Made by a program: the position numbers and the translations under genes
Notes under the pieces: generated by a model
Seen by the model: only the letters and a program-made list of their open reading frames with translations
The model's database searches: none
What the model was told of the DNA's origin: nothing
Shown here: positions 6,742 through 12,535 of the stretch, one piece after another
Numbering within the stretch: position 1 is the stretch's first letter
Layout of the letters: the number at the start of each line of letters is the position of its first letter
From: DAIOEK01 sp964600595
GTDB taxonomy: Bacteria > Chloroflexota > Anaerolineae > Anaerolineales > Anaerolineaceae
Direction: 5' to 3'
Assembly: GCA_964600595.1 (NCBI GenBank)
Contig: CAZRKL010000073.1
Span: 1-12,535 of the forward strand
DNA length: 12,535 nt

Positions 6742-7833
6742 CTATGGAAGTGGTTGCTGTTGAGTAATACAGTGAATATTTCCACCACCCAGCAAAATTT
6801 CCCGGGCGGGGATGCCAACCACTTTTCTTTCCGGCATCAGTTTTTGTAAAGTAGCCAGTGCTTCTGCATCATGACGATTGTTGAATGTTGGTACAACAGC
6901 TCCACCATTGCAGAGGTAGAAATTGATGTAAGAAGCTGCCAGGCGGTCACCTTCATTGCGCGGGAGAGTGCCATCGACCGCATCCACCCCTTCACTTTCT
7001 TCACGGGTGATCATAACCGGGTCAGGAATGTGGATCTTGTGAACTTCCAGTTTCCGCCTGCGGGCATCTCTGGCTGATTGCAGAATTTCATAATTTTCCT
7101 GTGAGATCTCGTACTGAGGGTCAGATTTATCATCCGTCCAGGCGAGGGCAACTACACCAGGTCTGATAAAGCAGCAGATGTTATCTACATGCCCATTTGT
7201 TTCATCGTTGAAGATGCCCCTGTTCAACCAGATGAAGTTTTCCACGTTGAGATACTCGCCCAGAAGGGTTTCAATTTCTGCCTGAGTTTTATCTGGATTC
7301 CGATTCTCATTTAACAAGCATTCCTTTGTGGTCAAAAGGGTTCCTTCTCCATCAACATGGATGGATCCACCTTCCAGAACCAGTGGGGCTTTATATCGAT
7401 CTATGCGTTCCAACCCCGCCACTTTTCGGGCTACCAGATCATCGAGATCCCATGGGAAATATAATCCGCCCAGAAGACCGCCCCACGCGTTAAAGTCCCA
7501 GTCTATTGCGCGGATTCCTCCGTTTCCGGTGACGAAAGTTGGTCCACAATCCCGCATCCATGAGTCATTGTTTGACATCTCTACAACACGAATATTTCCA
7601 GGGAGCATCTGTCGCGCATTATTGAATTGGGCAGCTGATACGCCCATGGTAACCGGTTCAAACTGGCTAATTGCGGTTGCTACATTGACAAAAACTTTTT
7701 GGGCAGGTTTTGCCCCTAACCGCCAATTGTCTGGTCGTTCCGGCCAGAGCATCCACGTTCCAGAGTGCTTTTCAAATTCACCAGGCATGCGATAACCATC
7801 TACCCGGGGAGTACTGTTTATGAGGTTTGACAT
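6742..7833 (-). CDS. aguA: Agmatine deiminase
   Basis: The enzyme hydrolyses agmatine to N-carbamoylputrescine and ammonia in the cytoplasm, via a covalent thiouronium intermediate. The 363-residue protein belongs to the guanidino-group-modifying pentein superfamily. Diagnostic segments: GTWMLWPERPDNWR (25-38), SWMRDCGPTF (91-100, with D95), LEGGSIHVDGEGT (153-165, E154), NGHVDN (213-218, H215), and C-terminal LGGGNIHCITQQQP with nucleophile C355. Family length is about 350-370. An AAGG ribosome site lies six bases before the ATG. It is the last gene of the minus-strand cluster, after the permease (57-base gap with a hairpin) and putrescine carbamoyltransferase, so N-carbamoylputrescine would pass to the latter. 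A terminator follows; no carbamate kinase gene is adjacent. Confidence 0.97.
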   Translation of the reverse strand: MSNLINSTPRVDGYRMPGEFEKHSGTWMLWPERPDNWRLGAKPAQKVFVNVATAISQFEPVTMGVSAAQFNNARQMLPGNIRVVEMSNNDSWMRDCGPTFVTGNGGIRAIDWDFNAWGGLLGGLYFPWDLDDLVARKVAGLERIDRYKAPLVLEGGSIHVDGEGTLLTTKECLLNENRNPDKTQAEIETLLGEYLNVENFIWLNRGIFNDETNGHVDNICCFIRPGVVALAWTDDKSDPQYEISQENYEILQSARDARRRKLEVHKIHIPDPVMITREESEGVDAVDGTLPRNEGDRLAASYINFYLCNGGAVVPTFNNRHDAEALATLQKLMPERKVVGIPAREILLGGGNIHCITQQQPLP

Positions 7834-7848
7834 GATTTACCTTCTTTA

Positions 7849-7876
7849 AAGCTCTCCCGGTAACCTGGGAGAGCTT
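7849..7876 (-). terminator. Intercistronic hairpin between permease and aguA
   Basis: AAGCTCTCCC (7849-7858) pairs with GGGAGAGCTT (7867-7876). Two more inner pairs (one G-T) close a four-base TAAC loop. On the minus strand only TTTAAAG follows, a short U-tract that continues into the aguA ribosome site. It looks like a leaky terminator or an mRNA-stabilising or processing element setting the ratio of permease to AguA, rather than a full stop. Confidence 0.65.
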
Positions 7877-7890
7877 CGTTGTCTTATTCT

Positions 7891-9288
7891 TTATTTCTTC
7901 CTTGATCCGGCAATCAAGATTTCTCCCACGATGAGCGTAATAACCACACCGATAAGGACTGGCGCGGCAAAAGCCCAATCCATGGGTTCACCGGGTATGT
8001 AGACGAAAAATACGATCGCTTGAACAATAAAGAGTTCACAAATAACTGCCAGTACGGTAATGAACCCCTTGCCCCCCGGTACCTTGTAGGGTCGCTCAAC
8101 TTTTGGATCTGTCTTGCGAAGTTTCAGGAAGGCGGGGAAGAGCGCGAGGTAAGGCAGCAGGAAGATCATGGAGCTGAATGCAAATAGAGTCCAGAAGAGG
8201 TCTTCTGCATTGCCTGCCATGAAACCGTACAGGATCATGATTACTGTGGAAACGACGCCGGTAAGAATAAATGCACCTACGGGTGTCTTGTGAATGGGGT
8301 GTTCACGTCCGAAGATAGCGGGTAATTCGCTCTCTTTGGCTGCTTCTGCGGCTGTCCGGTTTGCGCCAATCGTCCACGTGACCATATTGGCGAGCAGGGT
8401 GTATAAGGCACCGATACCAAGAACCATAACAAATACACCGCCAATACCGGTCTCTCCCAGCAGTATACGGAGAGTATCGATGATGCCTGACACTAATCCA
8501 AGTTGATCAAGCGGTAAAGCCATGAGAATGCCAACTGTACCGAGGATGTAAAAAACCGCAATCAGTACACCTGCAATGATGATCGAACGGGGGATATCTC
8601 TACCGGGATTCGTCATTTCTTCAGATGCGCCAGACATTAACTCAAAGCCCATGAAGTTGTATACGATGACGGGCAAGAATGCCAGACCGGCGCCCCACTC
8701 GGGGAGAATGCTCTGAAATGATAAATCGTTCGCCACACCATTGCGGCTGGCGTAAATGAAAGCGCCCACACCAATAACCACCATAATCACAGCCTTGATG
8801 ATGGCGCCGATATTCGGGATCCACTTTCCGGTCTCTAGTGTCATGGATCCAATCCAGACAGTGATCCAGGTCATTACGATTCCAATCCCGATCTGCAGCC
8901 ATAGCGACATTTCCGGGAAGAACAGCTGGGCGAACATGCCGGCAAAGAGAATGTAAACGGATGGCATCCACAATGCGACATTGATCCAGTACAGCCAGGT
9001 GGTGCGTGCTGCCCATTTCTCGCCAAAAGCTTTCTTGACCCAGATGTACAATCCGCCCTGCTCCGGATAGGTTGTTCCCAACTCGGCGGTGATCAAACCG
9101 TACGGAATGAAAAAGAGTAGGAGTGTAATAATCCACCAGGATATGGATGAAGTTCCAATCGCGGCAGATGGTGCCAGAGTGTCAATAACCAGAATGGCGC
9201 ATACGGTGAAGAGAGTCATATCGAGACTCTTAAGAACTTTCTTGAAACCTTTTTTGTTGCTTTGTGCTTCATTTACAGCTACAGACAT
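7891..9288 (-). CDS. APC-family amino acid/polyamine antiporter, probable agmatine-putrescine exchanger
   Basis: A 465-residue, about 12-helix transporter of the amino acid-polyamine-organocation superfamily. Signatures are the TM1 region DTLAPSAAIGTSSISWW (36-52, in place of the classic GxGIF), TM2/loop AELGTTYPEQGGLYIWV (68-84), TM6-loop MGFELMSGASEEMTNPGRDIPRS (213-235), and the TM8-loop region ANRTAAEAAKESELP. This pattern fits the glutamate:GABA-antiporter-like branch. Its place between ptcA and aguA, as for aguD in Firmicutes, suggests agmatine uptake, possibly in exchange for putrescine. This is inference from context; the sequence alone does not give the substrate. A TGGAGG ribosome site seven bases before the ATG fixes the start. 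A hairpin follows the stop codon. No promoter is seen in the 41 bases after ptcA, so it is probably co-transcribed. Confidence 0.85.
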   Translation of the reverse strand: MSVAVNEAQSNKKGFKKVLKSLDMTLFTVCAILVIDTLAPSAAIGTSSISWWIITLLLFFIPYGLITAELGTTYPEQGGLYIWVKKAFGEKWAARTTWLYWINVALWMPSVYILFAGMFAQLFFPEMSLWLQIGIGIVMTWITVWIGSMTLETGKWIPNIGAIIKAVIMVVIGVGAFIYASRNGVANDLSFQSILPEWGAGLAFLPVIVYNFMGFELMSGASEEMTNPGRDIPRSIIIAGVLIAVFYILGTVGILMALPLDQLGLVSGIIDTLRILLGETGIGGVFVMVLGIGALYTLLANMVTWTIGANRTAAEAAKESELPAIFGREHPIHKTPVGAFILTGVVSTVIMILYGFMAGNAEDLFWTLFAFSSMIFLLPYLALFPAFLKLRKTDPKVERPYKVPGGKGFITVLAVICELFIVQAIVFFVYIPGEPMDWAFAAPVLIGVVITLIVGEILIAGSRKK

Positions 9289-9329
9289 TTAAAGCCTCCA
9301 ATAATGTATTTCTAGAATCGATACGGTGT

Positions 9330-10343
9330 TTAGAAGTTGGTATCCAGAAATTCTTGTATTTTTGCCAGGTGCATGGCTTTTAATTCTTTCCCGGGTTGTT
9401 TCAACCGTGGATAAACCAGCCAGACCAATAATCCTTTTTCTGTGTGCAGCCGGTTTTCTGCCTGATCGAAAATTACCGATTGAGCAGAATCCATTACCTC
9501 GTCAGTTGCCTCAACCCCACGGGATGCTGGCAGGCAATGCATAAATTTGCAGTGGGCGGGAGCTTTTTTGAGCAGGTCCATACTGACCTGGTAGCGCGGC
9601 ATGAAAGCTTTTTCGCGCTCGGGTATCTCTGCTTCCTGACCAACCCACCACCATAGATCGGTGTATATGAAATCTGCATTTTTCACTGCCTCTATTGGGT
9701 CATCTGTGACTTTCACGGTACCGCCAGATACCTTGCAGTTCTCTTCAGCCCACTGCATCCACTGCGCAGGAGCCTGATATTTCTTGGGGGCAGCATGTGT
9801 GAAATTCATTCCCAAACGGGTGCAGATCAACATGAGAGAGGATAGTACATTGGTGGCGTCCCCGATAAAGGTAACATTGAAATCTTCAAGTTTTTTTTCG
9901 GCTGGTGCATGCTCTATCATGGTCAACACATCACACACCACCTGAGTTGGATGGTTGTAATCGGTTAAACCGTTGATCACCGGCACTGTGGCTTGCTTCA
10001 CAAGACCAAGCATGGTTTCGTGTTTTAAAGTACGCGCCATGATTACATCCACATAACGTGAAATGACCTGGGAAGTATCTCCAAGAGATTCGCGCACACC
10101 CAGGTGGATCTCACCGGGTTTCAGATAAAGTGCATGACCGCCAAGTTCTGCCATGCCCACCTCAAATGATATCCGTGTCCGGGTGGATGGCTCTTCAAAG
10201 AGCATTGCCAGGGAAGCGCCTTCCAGCAGCTTGGGTGTGGCTCCCTGTTTGTCTGCTTTTTTGATCATTCGAATTAGTTCGATCAAATTGAGCAGCTCTT
10301 CCTTGGTGAAATCTTGTGTGTCAATAAAGTGTTTCAATTCCAT
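9330..10343 (-). CDS. ptcA: Putrescine carbamoyltransferase
   Basis: The enzyme phosphorolyses N-carbamoylputrescine to putrescine and carbamoyl phosphate. The 337-residue protein has the carbamoyl-phosphate motif STRTR (53-57), DYNHPTQ (128-134) and HCLPASRG (269-276). The last two match putrescine transcarbamylases rather than ornithine transcarbamylases, which usually have HCLPAFHD and an SMG loop. The C-terminal extension (after 310, ending EFLDTNF) also matches the PTC type. The usual PTC signature TDVWYG reads TDLWWWVGQE (228-237). The frame is open up to 10421, but the ATG at 10343 is chosen: AAGGAG lies six bases upstream, and a longer start would overlap the regulator gene and a terminator. 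The order ptcA-permease-aguA supports the agmatine role. An ornithine carbamoyltransferase activity is the main alternative. Confidence 0.9.
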   Translation of the reverse strand: MELKHFIDTQDFTKEELLNLIELIRMIKKADKQGATPKLLEGASLAMLFEEPSTRTRISFEVGMAELGGHALYLKPGEIHLGVRESLGDTSQVISRYVDVIMARTLKHETMLGLVKQATVPVINGLTDYNHPTQVVCDVLTMIEHAPAEKKLEDFNVTFIGDATNVLSSLMLICTRLGMNFTHAAPKKYQAPAQWMQWAEENCKVSGGTVKVTDDPIEAVKNADFIYTDLWWWVGQEAEIPEREKAFMPRYQVSMDLLKKAPAHCKFMHCLPASRGVEATDEVMDSAQSVIFDQAENRLHTEKGLLVWLVYPRLKQPGKELKAMHLAKIQEFLDTNF

Positions 10344-10349
10344 ATTTCG

Positions 10350-10355
10350 CTCCTT
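10350..10355 (-). promoter_or_regulatory. Ribosome binding site that decides the ptcA start
   Basis: AAGGAG on the minus strand, six bases before the ATG at 10343. No comparable site precedes the earlier in-frame ATG codons up to 10421. Confidence 0.85.
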
Positions 10356-10372
10356 ATTGATTTGAGTATTAA

Positions 10373-10395
10373 AAATCCGGCTTAACACCGGATTT
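10373..10395 (-). terminator. Terminator or attenuator between the regulator and ptcA
   Basis: AAATCCGG (10373-10380), seven-base loop, CCGGATTT (10388-10395); on the minus strand the right side continues TTTTTAATACT. It begins four bases after the regulator's stop codon. Only 29 bases remain before the ptcA start, with no clear promoter, so ptcA-permease-aguA probably depends on read-through or regulated attenuation at this site. Confidence 0.75.
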
Positions 10396-10398
10396 AAC

Positions 10399-10893
10399 TT
10401 ATTCATCATCGTCAATTTCATTCATGCGGAAATCTTCTTCCCCTGGAATCCATTCATCAATATTCCGGATGATCCTGGGAACAAGGGAGTACCCACGAAT
10501 TTGTACCCCCTCGATGGTTGGCAATCTCCTGCGTAAAAACTGATGCAGATCATCTATGCTCTTGAACCTGCATTCAATGGAGATATCTTTCGTTCCCTGC
10601 CCCAAAGCTATGTATGAGATTTCCCTAGTATTTAGAAAGGTGTTGATAACTTCATCTTCCTTATCGGCATCAACCTCGAGGAAGATATCCACAGCTGTCA
10701 TGTAGCCAAAGATTTCTGGATTGATAATGGCGGTTAACCTGACCGCGCCGAGCCGGACCAACCGGTCTATGCGTTTGCGTATTGTCCGTTCATTCGCGTT
10801 GAGATCACGGGCTATTTCTGAGGCTGTTTTCCGAGCATCGAGATTGAGCGCTTGAATGATTTTGTAATCGGTCTGGTCAAATTGTGGTTTCAT
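10399..10893 (-). CDS. Lrp/AsnC-family transcriptional regulator
   Basis: A 164-residue DNA-binding protein with an N-terminal winged helix-turn-helix (about 5-55; TASEIARDLNANERTIRKRI recognition region at 23-42) and an alpha-beta RAM ligand-binding domain (about 65-140). Length and order match the Lrp/AsnC family, plus an acidic tail (EEDFRMNEIDDDE). Members sense amino acids and often control a neighbouring or divergent gene and themselves. Here the neighbours suggest arginine, ornithine, agmatine or putrescine as effector (inference). Firmicute agmatine operons instead use the LuxR-type membrane regulator AguR. The ATG has only a weak GGA site seven bases upstream. An extended -10 promoter and a palindrome lie in its leader. 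Confidence 0.92.
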   Translation of the reverse strand: MKPQFDQTDYKIIQALNLDARKTASEIARDLNANERTIRKRIDRLVRLGAVRLTAIINPEIFGYMTAVDIFLEVDADKEDEVINTFLNTREISYIALGQGTKDISIECRFKSIDDLHQFLRRRLPTIEGVQIRGYSLVPRIIRNIDEWIPGEEDFRMNEIDDDE

Positions 10894-10907
10894 AAAAGGT
10901 CCGAAAC

Positions 10908-10923
10908 GGAATTATATAGTTCC
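10908..10923. promoter_or_regulatory. Candidate operator palindrome in the regulator leader
   Basis: GGAATTATATAGTTCC is a 16-base inverted repeat with one mismatched pair (fifth base against twelfth). It lies about 5-20 bases after the predicted start of the regulator transcript. Its size and AT-rich centre suit an Lrp/AsnC dimer site. Further GGAAT half-sites occur at 10951 and 11015 in the same intergenic region. Autoregulation is inferred. Confidence 0.5.
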
Positions 10924-10934
10924 TAATCAGCACC

Positions 10935-10962
10935 ATTATAGCACAATATCGGAATGATTCAA
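10935..10962 (-). promoter_or_regulatory. Promoter of the Lrp-type regulator (and perhaps the whole cluster)
   Basis: On the minus strand TTGAAT (10957-10962), a 16-base spacer and consensus TATAAT (10935-10940), with a TG extension one base upstream (TGCTATAAT). Transcription should start near 10928, with a leader of about 35 bases that includes the palindrome. Confidence 0.75.
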
Positions 10963-11006
10963 GGGGTAATTTTATCTGGCTCGACTCAGAGTGAAGTTGG
11001 TGCCCC

Positions 11007-11035
11007 GTGTGAGTGGAATCCAGCTCTGATATAAT
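11007..11035 (+). promoter_or_regulatory. Promoter of the class-III aminotransferase gene
   Basis: TGATATAAT (11027-11035) is a consensus -10 with TG extension. The hexamer 17 bases upstream, GTGTGA (11007-11012), is a poor -35. Start is expected near 11042, with a leader of about 70 bases. The promoter lies about 70 bases from the divergent regulator promoter, so one regulator could control both. Confidence 0.6.
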
Positions 11036-11098
11036 TATGAAGCCGCAAGCAATAACATCATATCCAACTCCCACCGGAGTAAACACATAAAACAATAC

Positions 11099-11107
11099 AG
11101 GAGGTGA
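11099..11107 (+). promoter_or_regulatory. Strong ribosome binding site supporting a TTG start
   Basis: AGGAGGTGA is a nine-base match to the usual anti-Shine-Dalgarno sequence and lies three bases before the TTG at 11111. No ATG or GTG nearby fits better, since protein similarity begins at once (EPLKLPGPF). Confidence 0.85.
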
Positions 11108-11110
11108 AGT

Positions 11111-12430
11111 TTGGAACCATTGAAGTTACCAGGACCTTTCGCGCAACAACTGGTGGAACGGGATCAAAAGGTTATCTCTCCATCCTATCCACGAGGTTAT
11201 CCTTTTGTTATGGATCATGGAAAAGGTGTAGAAGTCTGGGATGTTGATGGGAATAGGTTTTTGGATTTTGCGGCGGGTATAGCGGTAAACTCAACGGGGC
11301 ACAGCCATCCAAAGGTTGTCAGAGCAATACAAGATCAAGCTGAGAAATTTCTTCACATATCATCTGATTTTTATCACCCGTTATGGATCAATTTAGCAGA
11401 GAAATTGGATGAGATCGCTCCCTTCAAAGAGCAATCAATTTCATTCATGACAAATTCTGGCACAGAAAGTGTGGAAGCAGCCATCAAGCTTGCGCGGTAT
11501 TACACTGGAAGAAGCCAGTTTATTGGATTTCTGGGAGGTTTCCACGGACGGACATTAGGCGCAGTAACTTTTACCGCAAGCAAAGCTGCGTATCATCGTG
11601 GTTTTTTCCCCTTAATGAATGGGGTTCACCATGCGCCTTTCCCAGATTCGTATCGTCCAATCCTTCATCAGCTGCCCGGGGAGGATTACGGCGAGACAGT
11701 TGTCCGGTTTATTCGCGAGCAGATACTTGCCCGAGTTCTCCCGCCAGAAGATGTCGCAGGTATTCTGGTGGAGCCGATTCAAGGTGAAGGCGGATATATT
11801 GTTCCTCCCCCTGGTTTCTTCCCGGCATTACGAAAACTCTGTGATGAGTTTGGTATCCTTCTTATCGCAGACGAGGTTCAATCAGGCATGGGCAGAACCG
11901 GAAAATGGTGGGCAATTGAAAATTTTGGAGTGGAACCTGATATTGTTTGCGCCGCGAAAGGAATCGCATCCGGGGTTCCATTGGGCGCAATGATTGCCCG
12001 TAAGAAAATTGTTACATGGGAAAAGGGCGCACATGGCAATACCTATGGTGGTAATCCGCTTGCCTGCGCGGCTGCACTAGCTACCATTGAAGTGATTGAA
12101 GATAGTCTGCTGGGCAATGCTGTTGAGGTTGGCTCGTATCTAAAAGGAGCATTGTCTGAACTGCAAACCAGGCATCCATCCATGGGGGATGTACGCGGGT
12201 TGGGTTTGATGATCGGAGTGGAATTTGTCAAAGATAAAAGCACGCGAAAAGCTGATGCCGCAATCCGAGATCGGATTGTAGATCTGGCATTTGAGCGGGG
12301 CTTGCTCCTCCTTGGCTGTGGAAAGAATGTCATCCGTTTTAGCCCACCCTTAACGATAACAAAGCAGGAAGTTGATGAGGGGTTGATAATCTTTGAAAAA
12401 GCACTGACCCTCGCAGAAGAGGAAATGTAA
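11111..12430 (+). CDS. Class-III PLP-dependent aminotransferase (ornithine/GABA/acetylornithine type)
   Basis: A 439-residue fold-type I aminotransferase that moves the terminal amino group of an omega-amino acid or amine to a keto acid. PLP-site residues are visible: SGTES (116-120), GGFHGRT (142-148), D254 in ADEVQSGMGRTGKWW, Schiff-base lysine K283 (AAKGIASGVPLGAM) and T311 (GNTYGGNPL). The opening PGPFAQQLVERD and the overall layout resemble archaeal-type ornithine or 4-aminobutyrate aminotransferases rather than ArgD. It starts with TTG after a very strong ribosome site. It is divergent from the Lrp-type regulator and the agmatine cluster, so putrescine, ornithine or GABA are plausible substrates (inference). 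A GAF-type signalling gene begins two bases after its stop. Related archaeal proteins include amino-acid racemases, so the reaction is not certain. Confidence 0.9.
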   Translation: MEPLKLPGPFAQQLVERDQKVISPSYPRGYPFVMDHGKGVEVWDVDGNRFLDFAAGIAVNSTGHSHPKVVRAIQDQAEKFLHISSDFYHPLWINLAEKLDEIAPFKEQSISFMTNSGTESVEAAIKLARYYTGRSQFIGFLGGFHGRTLGAVTFTASKAAYHRGFFPLMNGVHHAPFPDSYRPILHQLPGEDYGETVVRFIREQILARVLPPEDVAGILVEPIQGEGGYIVPPPGFFPALRKLCDEFGILLIADEVQSGMGRTGKWWAIENFGVEPDIVCAAKGIASGVPLGAMIARKKIVTWEKGAHGNTYGGNPLACAAALATIEVIEDSLLGNAVEVGSYLKGALSELQTRHPSMGDVRGLGLMIGVEFVKDKSTRKADAAIRDRIVDLAFERGLLLLGCGKNVIRFSPPLTITKQEVDEGLIIFEKALTLAEEEM

Positions 12431-12432
12431 AC

Positions 12433-12535
12433 ATGCTCCTGCCTGATTTGCGAATCCGTCAGAGAGATTATTTATTAGAGATTGCCCGGGCTCTTACAGA
12501 AGAGCTCGATCTGGACAAGCTTCTCAATCGGATAT
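12433..12535 (+). CDS. N-terminus of a probable GAF-domain signalling protein, 3' truncated
   Basis: Thirty-four codons are in the window. After a short basic start (MLLPDLRIRQRD), residues 13-34 form an amphipathic helix, YLLEIARALTEELDLDKLL. This is the pattern that precedes a GAF domain in histidine kinases, diguanylate cyclases and GAF phosphatases. The catalytic part is outside the window, so the class cannot be given. The ATG follows the aminotransferase stop by two bases, and GAGG lies ten bases upstream inside that gene, so the two are co-transcribed. Confidence 0.55.
   Translation, partial: MLLPDLRIRQRDYLLEIARALTEELDLDKLLNRI

Noticed and set aside
7328..7795. 155-codon open frame antisense to aguA
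   Set aside because: The aguA frame is fully supported by family motifs; this is its complement.
7849..7876. Full intrinsic terminator for the permease
   Set aside because: The stem is good, but only three T follow before AAAG and the aguA ribosome site; better read as a leaky or processing hairpin.
8642..9136. 164-codon open frame overlapping the permease on the same strand
   Set aside because: Shifted frame of a strongly conserved APC transporter; no own start signals.
9330..10343. Annotation as ornithine carbamoyltransferase (argF)
   Set aside because: DYNHPTQ, HCLPASRG and the C-terminal extension match the putrescine type, the SMG loop is missing, and the gene lies with aguA; kept only as an alternative.
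10344..10421. N-terminal extension of ptcA up to an ATG at 10421
   Set aside because: It would overlap the regulator's coding end and a terminator hairpin, lacks a ribosome site, and adds residues not seen in the family; the ATG at 10343 has AAGGAG at the right distance.

Overview
The window looks like a bacterial chromosomal segment from a draft assembly, probably a metagenome bin: there is a 10-N scaffold gap at 709-718. Protein flavour suggests a Chloroflexota bacterium of the Anaerolineae type. The basis is the divergent PlsY, unassigned polytopic membrane proteins beside gyrB, an archaeal-like class-III aminotransferase, and a GAF-type signalling protein. This placement is inference from recognition, not from a search. 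No tRNA, rRNA, CRISPR array, transposase or prophage gene is visible.

Left part (1-5750): the 3' end of a protein with tandem universal-stress (USP) domains is followed by an AT-rich intergenic region with the gap. Next come gyrB and, directly upstream in the same minus-strand unit, a polytopic membrane protein. Divergent from it, across 47 bases, are a nine-helix membrane protein and a JAMM/MPN+ metalloprotease in one unit. A PlsY-like glycerol-3-phosphate acyltransferase with its own promoter follows, and a bidirectional terminator encloses its stop codon.

Right part (5753-12535): a stand-alone metallo-beta-lactamase-fold hydrolase has a very good promoter. A minus-strand agmatine-catabolism cluster follows, in transcription order Lrp/AsnC regulator, putrescine carbamoyltransferase (ptcA), APC-family antiporter, agmatine deiminase (aguA). 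Divergent from the regulator is a class-III PLP aminotransferase, then the first 34 codons of a probable GAF-domain signalling protein.

How it fits together: the permease would import agmatine, perhaps in exchange for putrescine. AguA deiminates agmatine to N-carbamoylputrescine and ammonia. PtcA phosphorolyses this to putrescine and carbamoyl phosphate, which a carbamate kinase would use to make ATP. The order ptcA-permease-aguA matches the Firmicute aguB-aguD-aguA operon. Here, however, the carbamate kinase is absent after aguA (a strong terminator stands there), and an Lrp-type regulator replaces the Firmicute regulator AguR. The divergent aminotransferase may take putrescine, ornithine or GABA onward. 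A palindrome in the regulator's leader is a candidate autoregulatory operator. Hairpins separate most genes of the cluster, suggesting graded expression.
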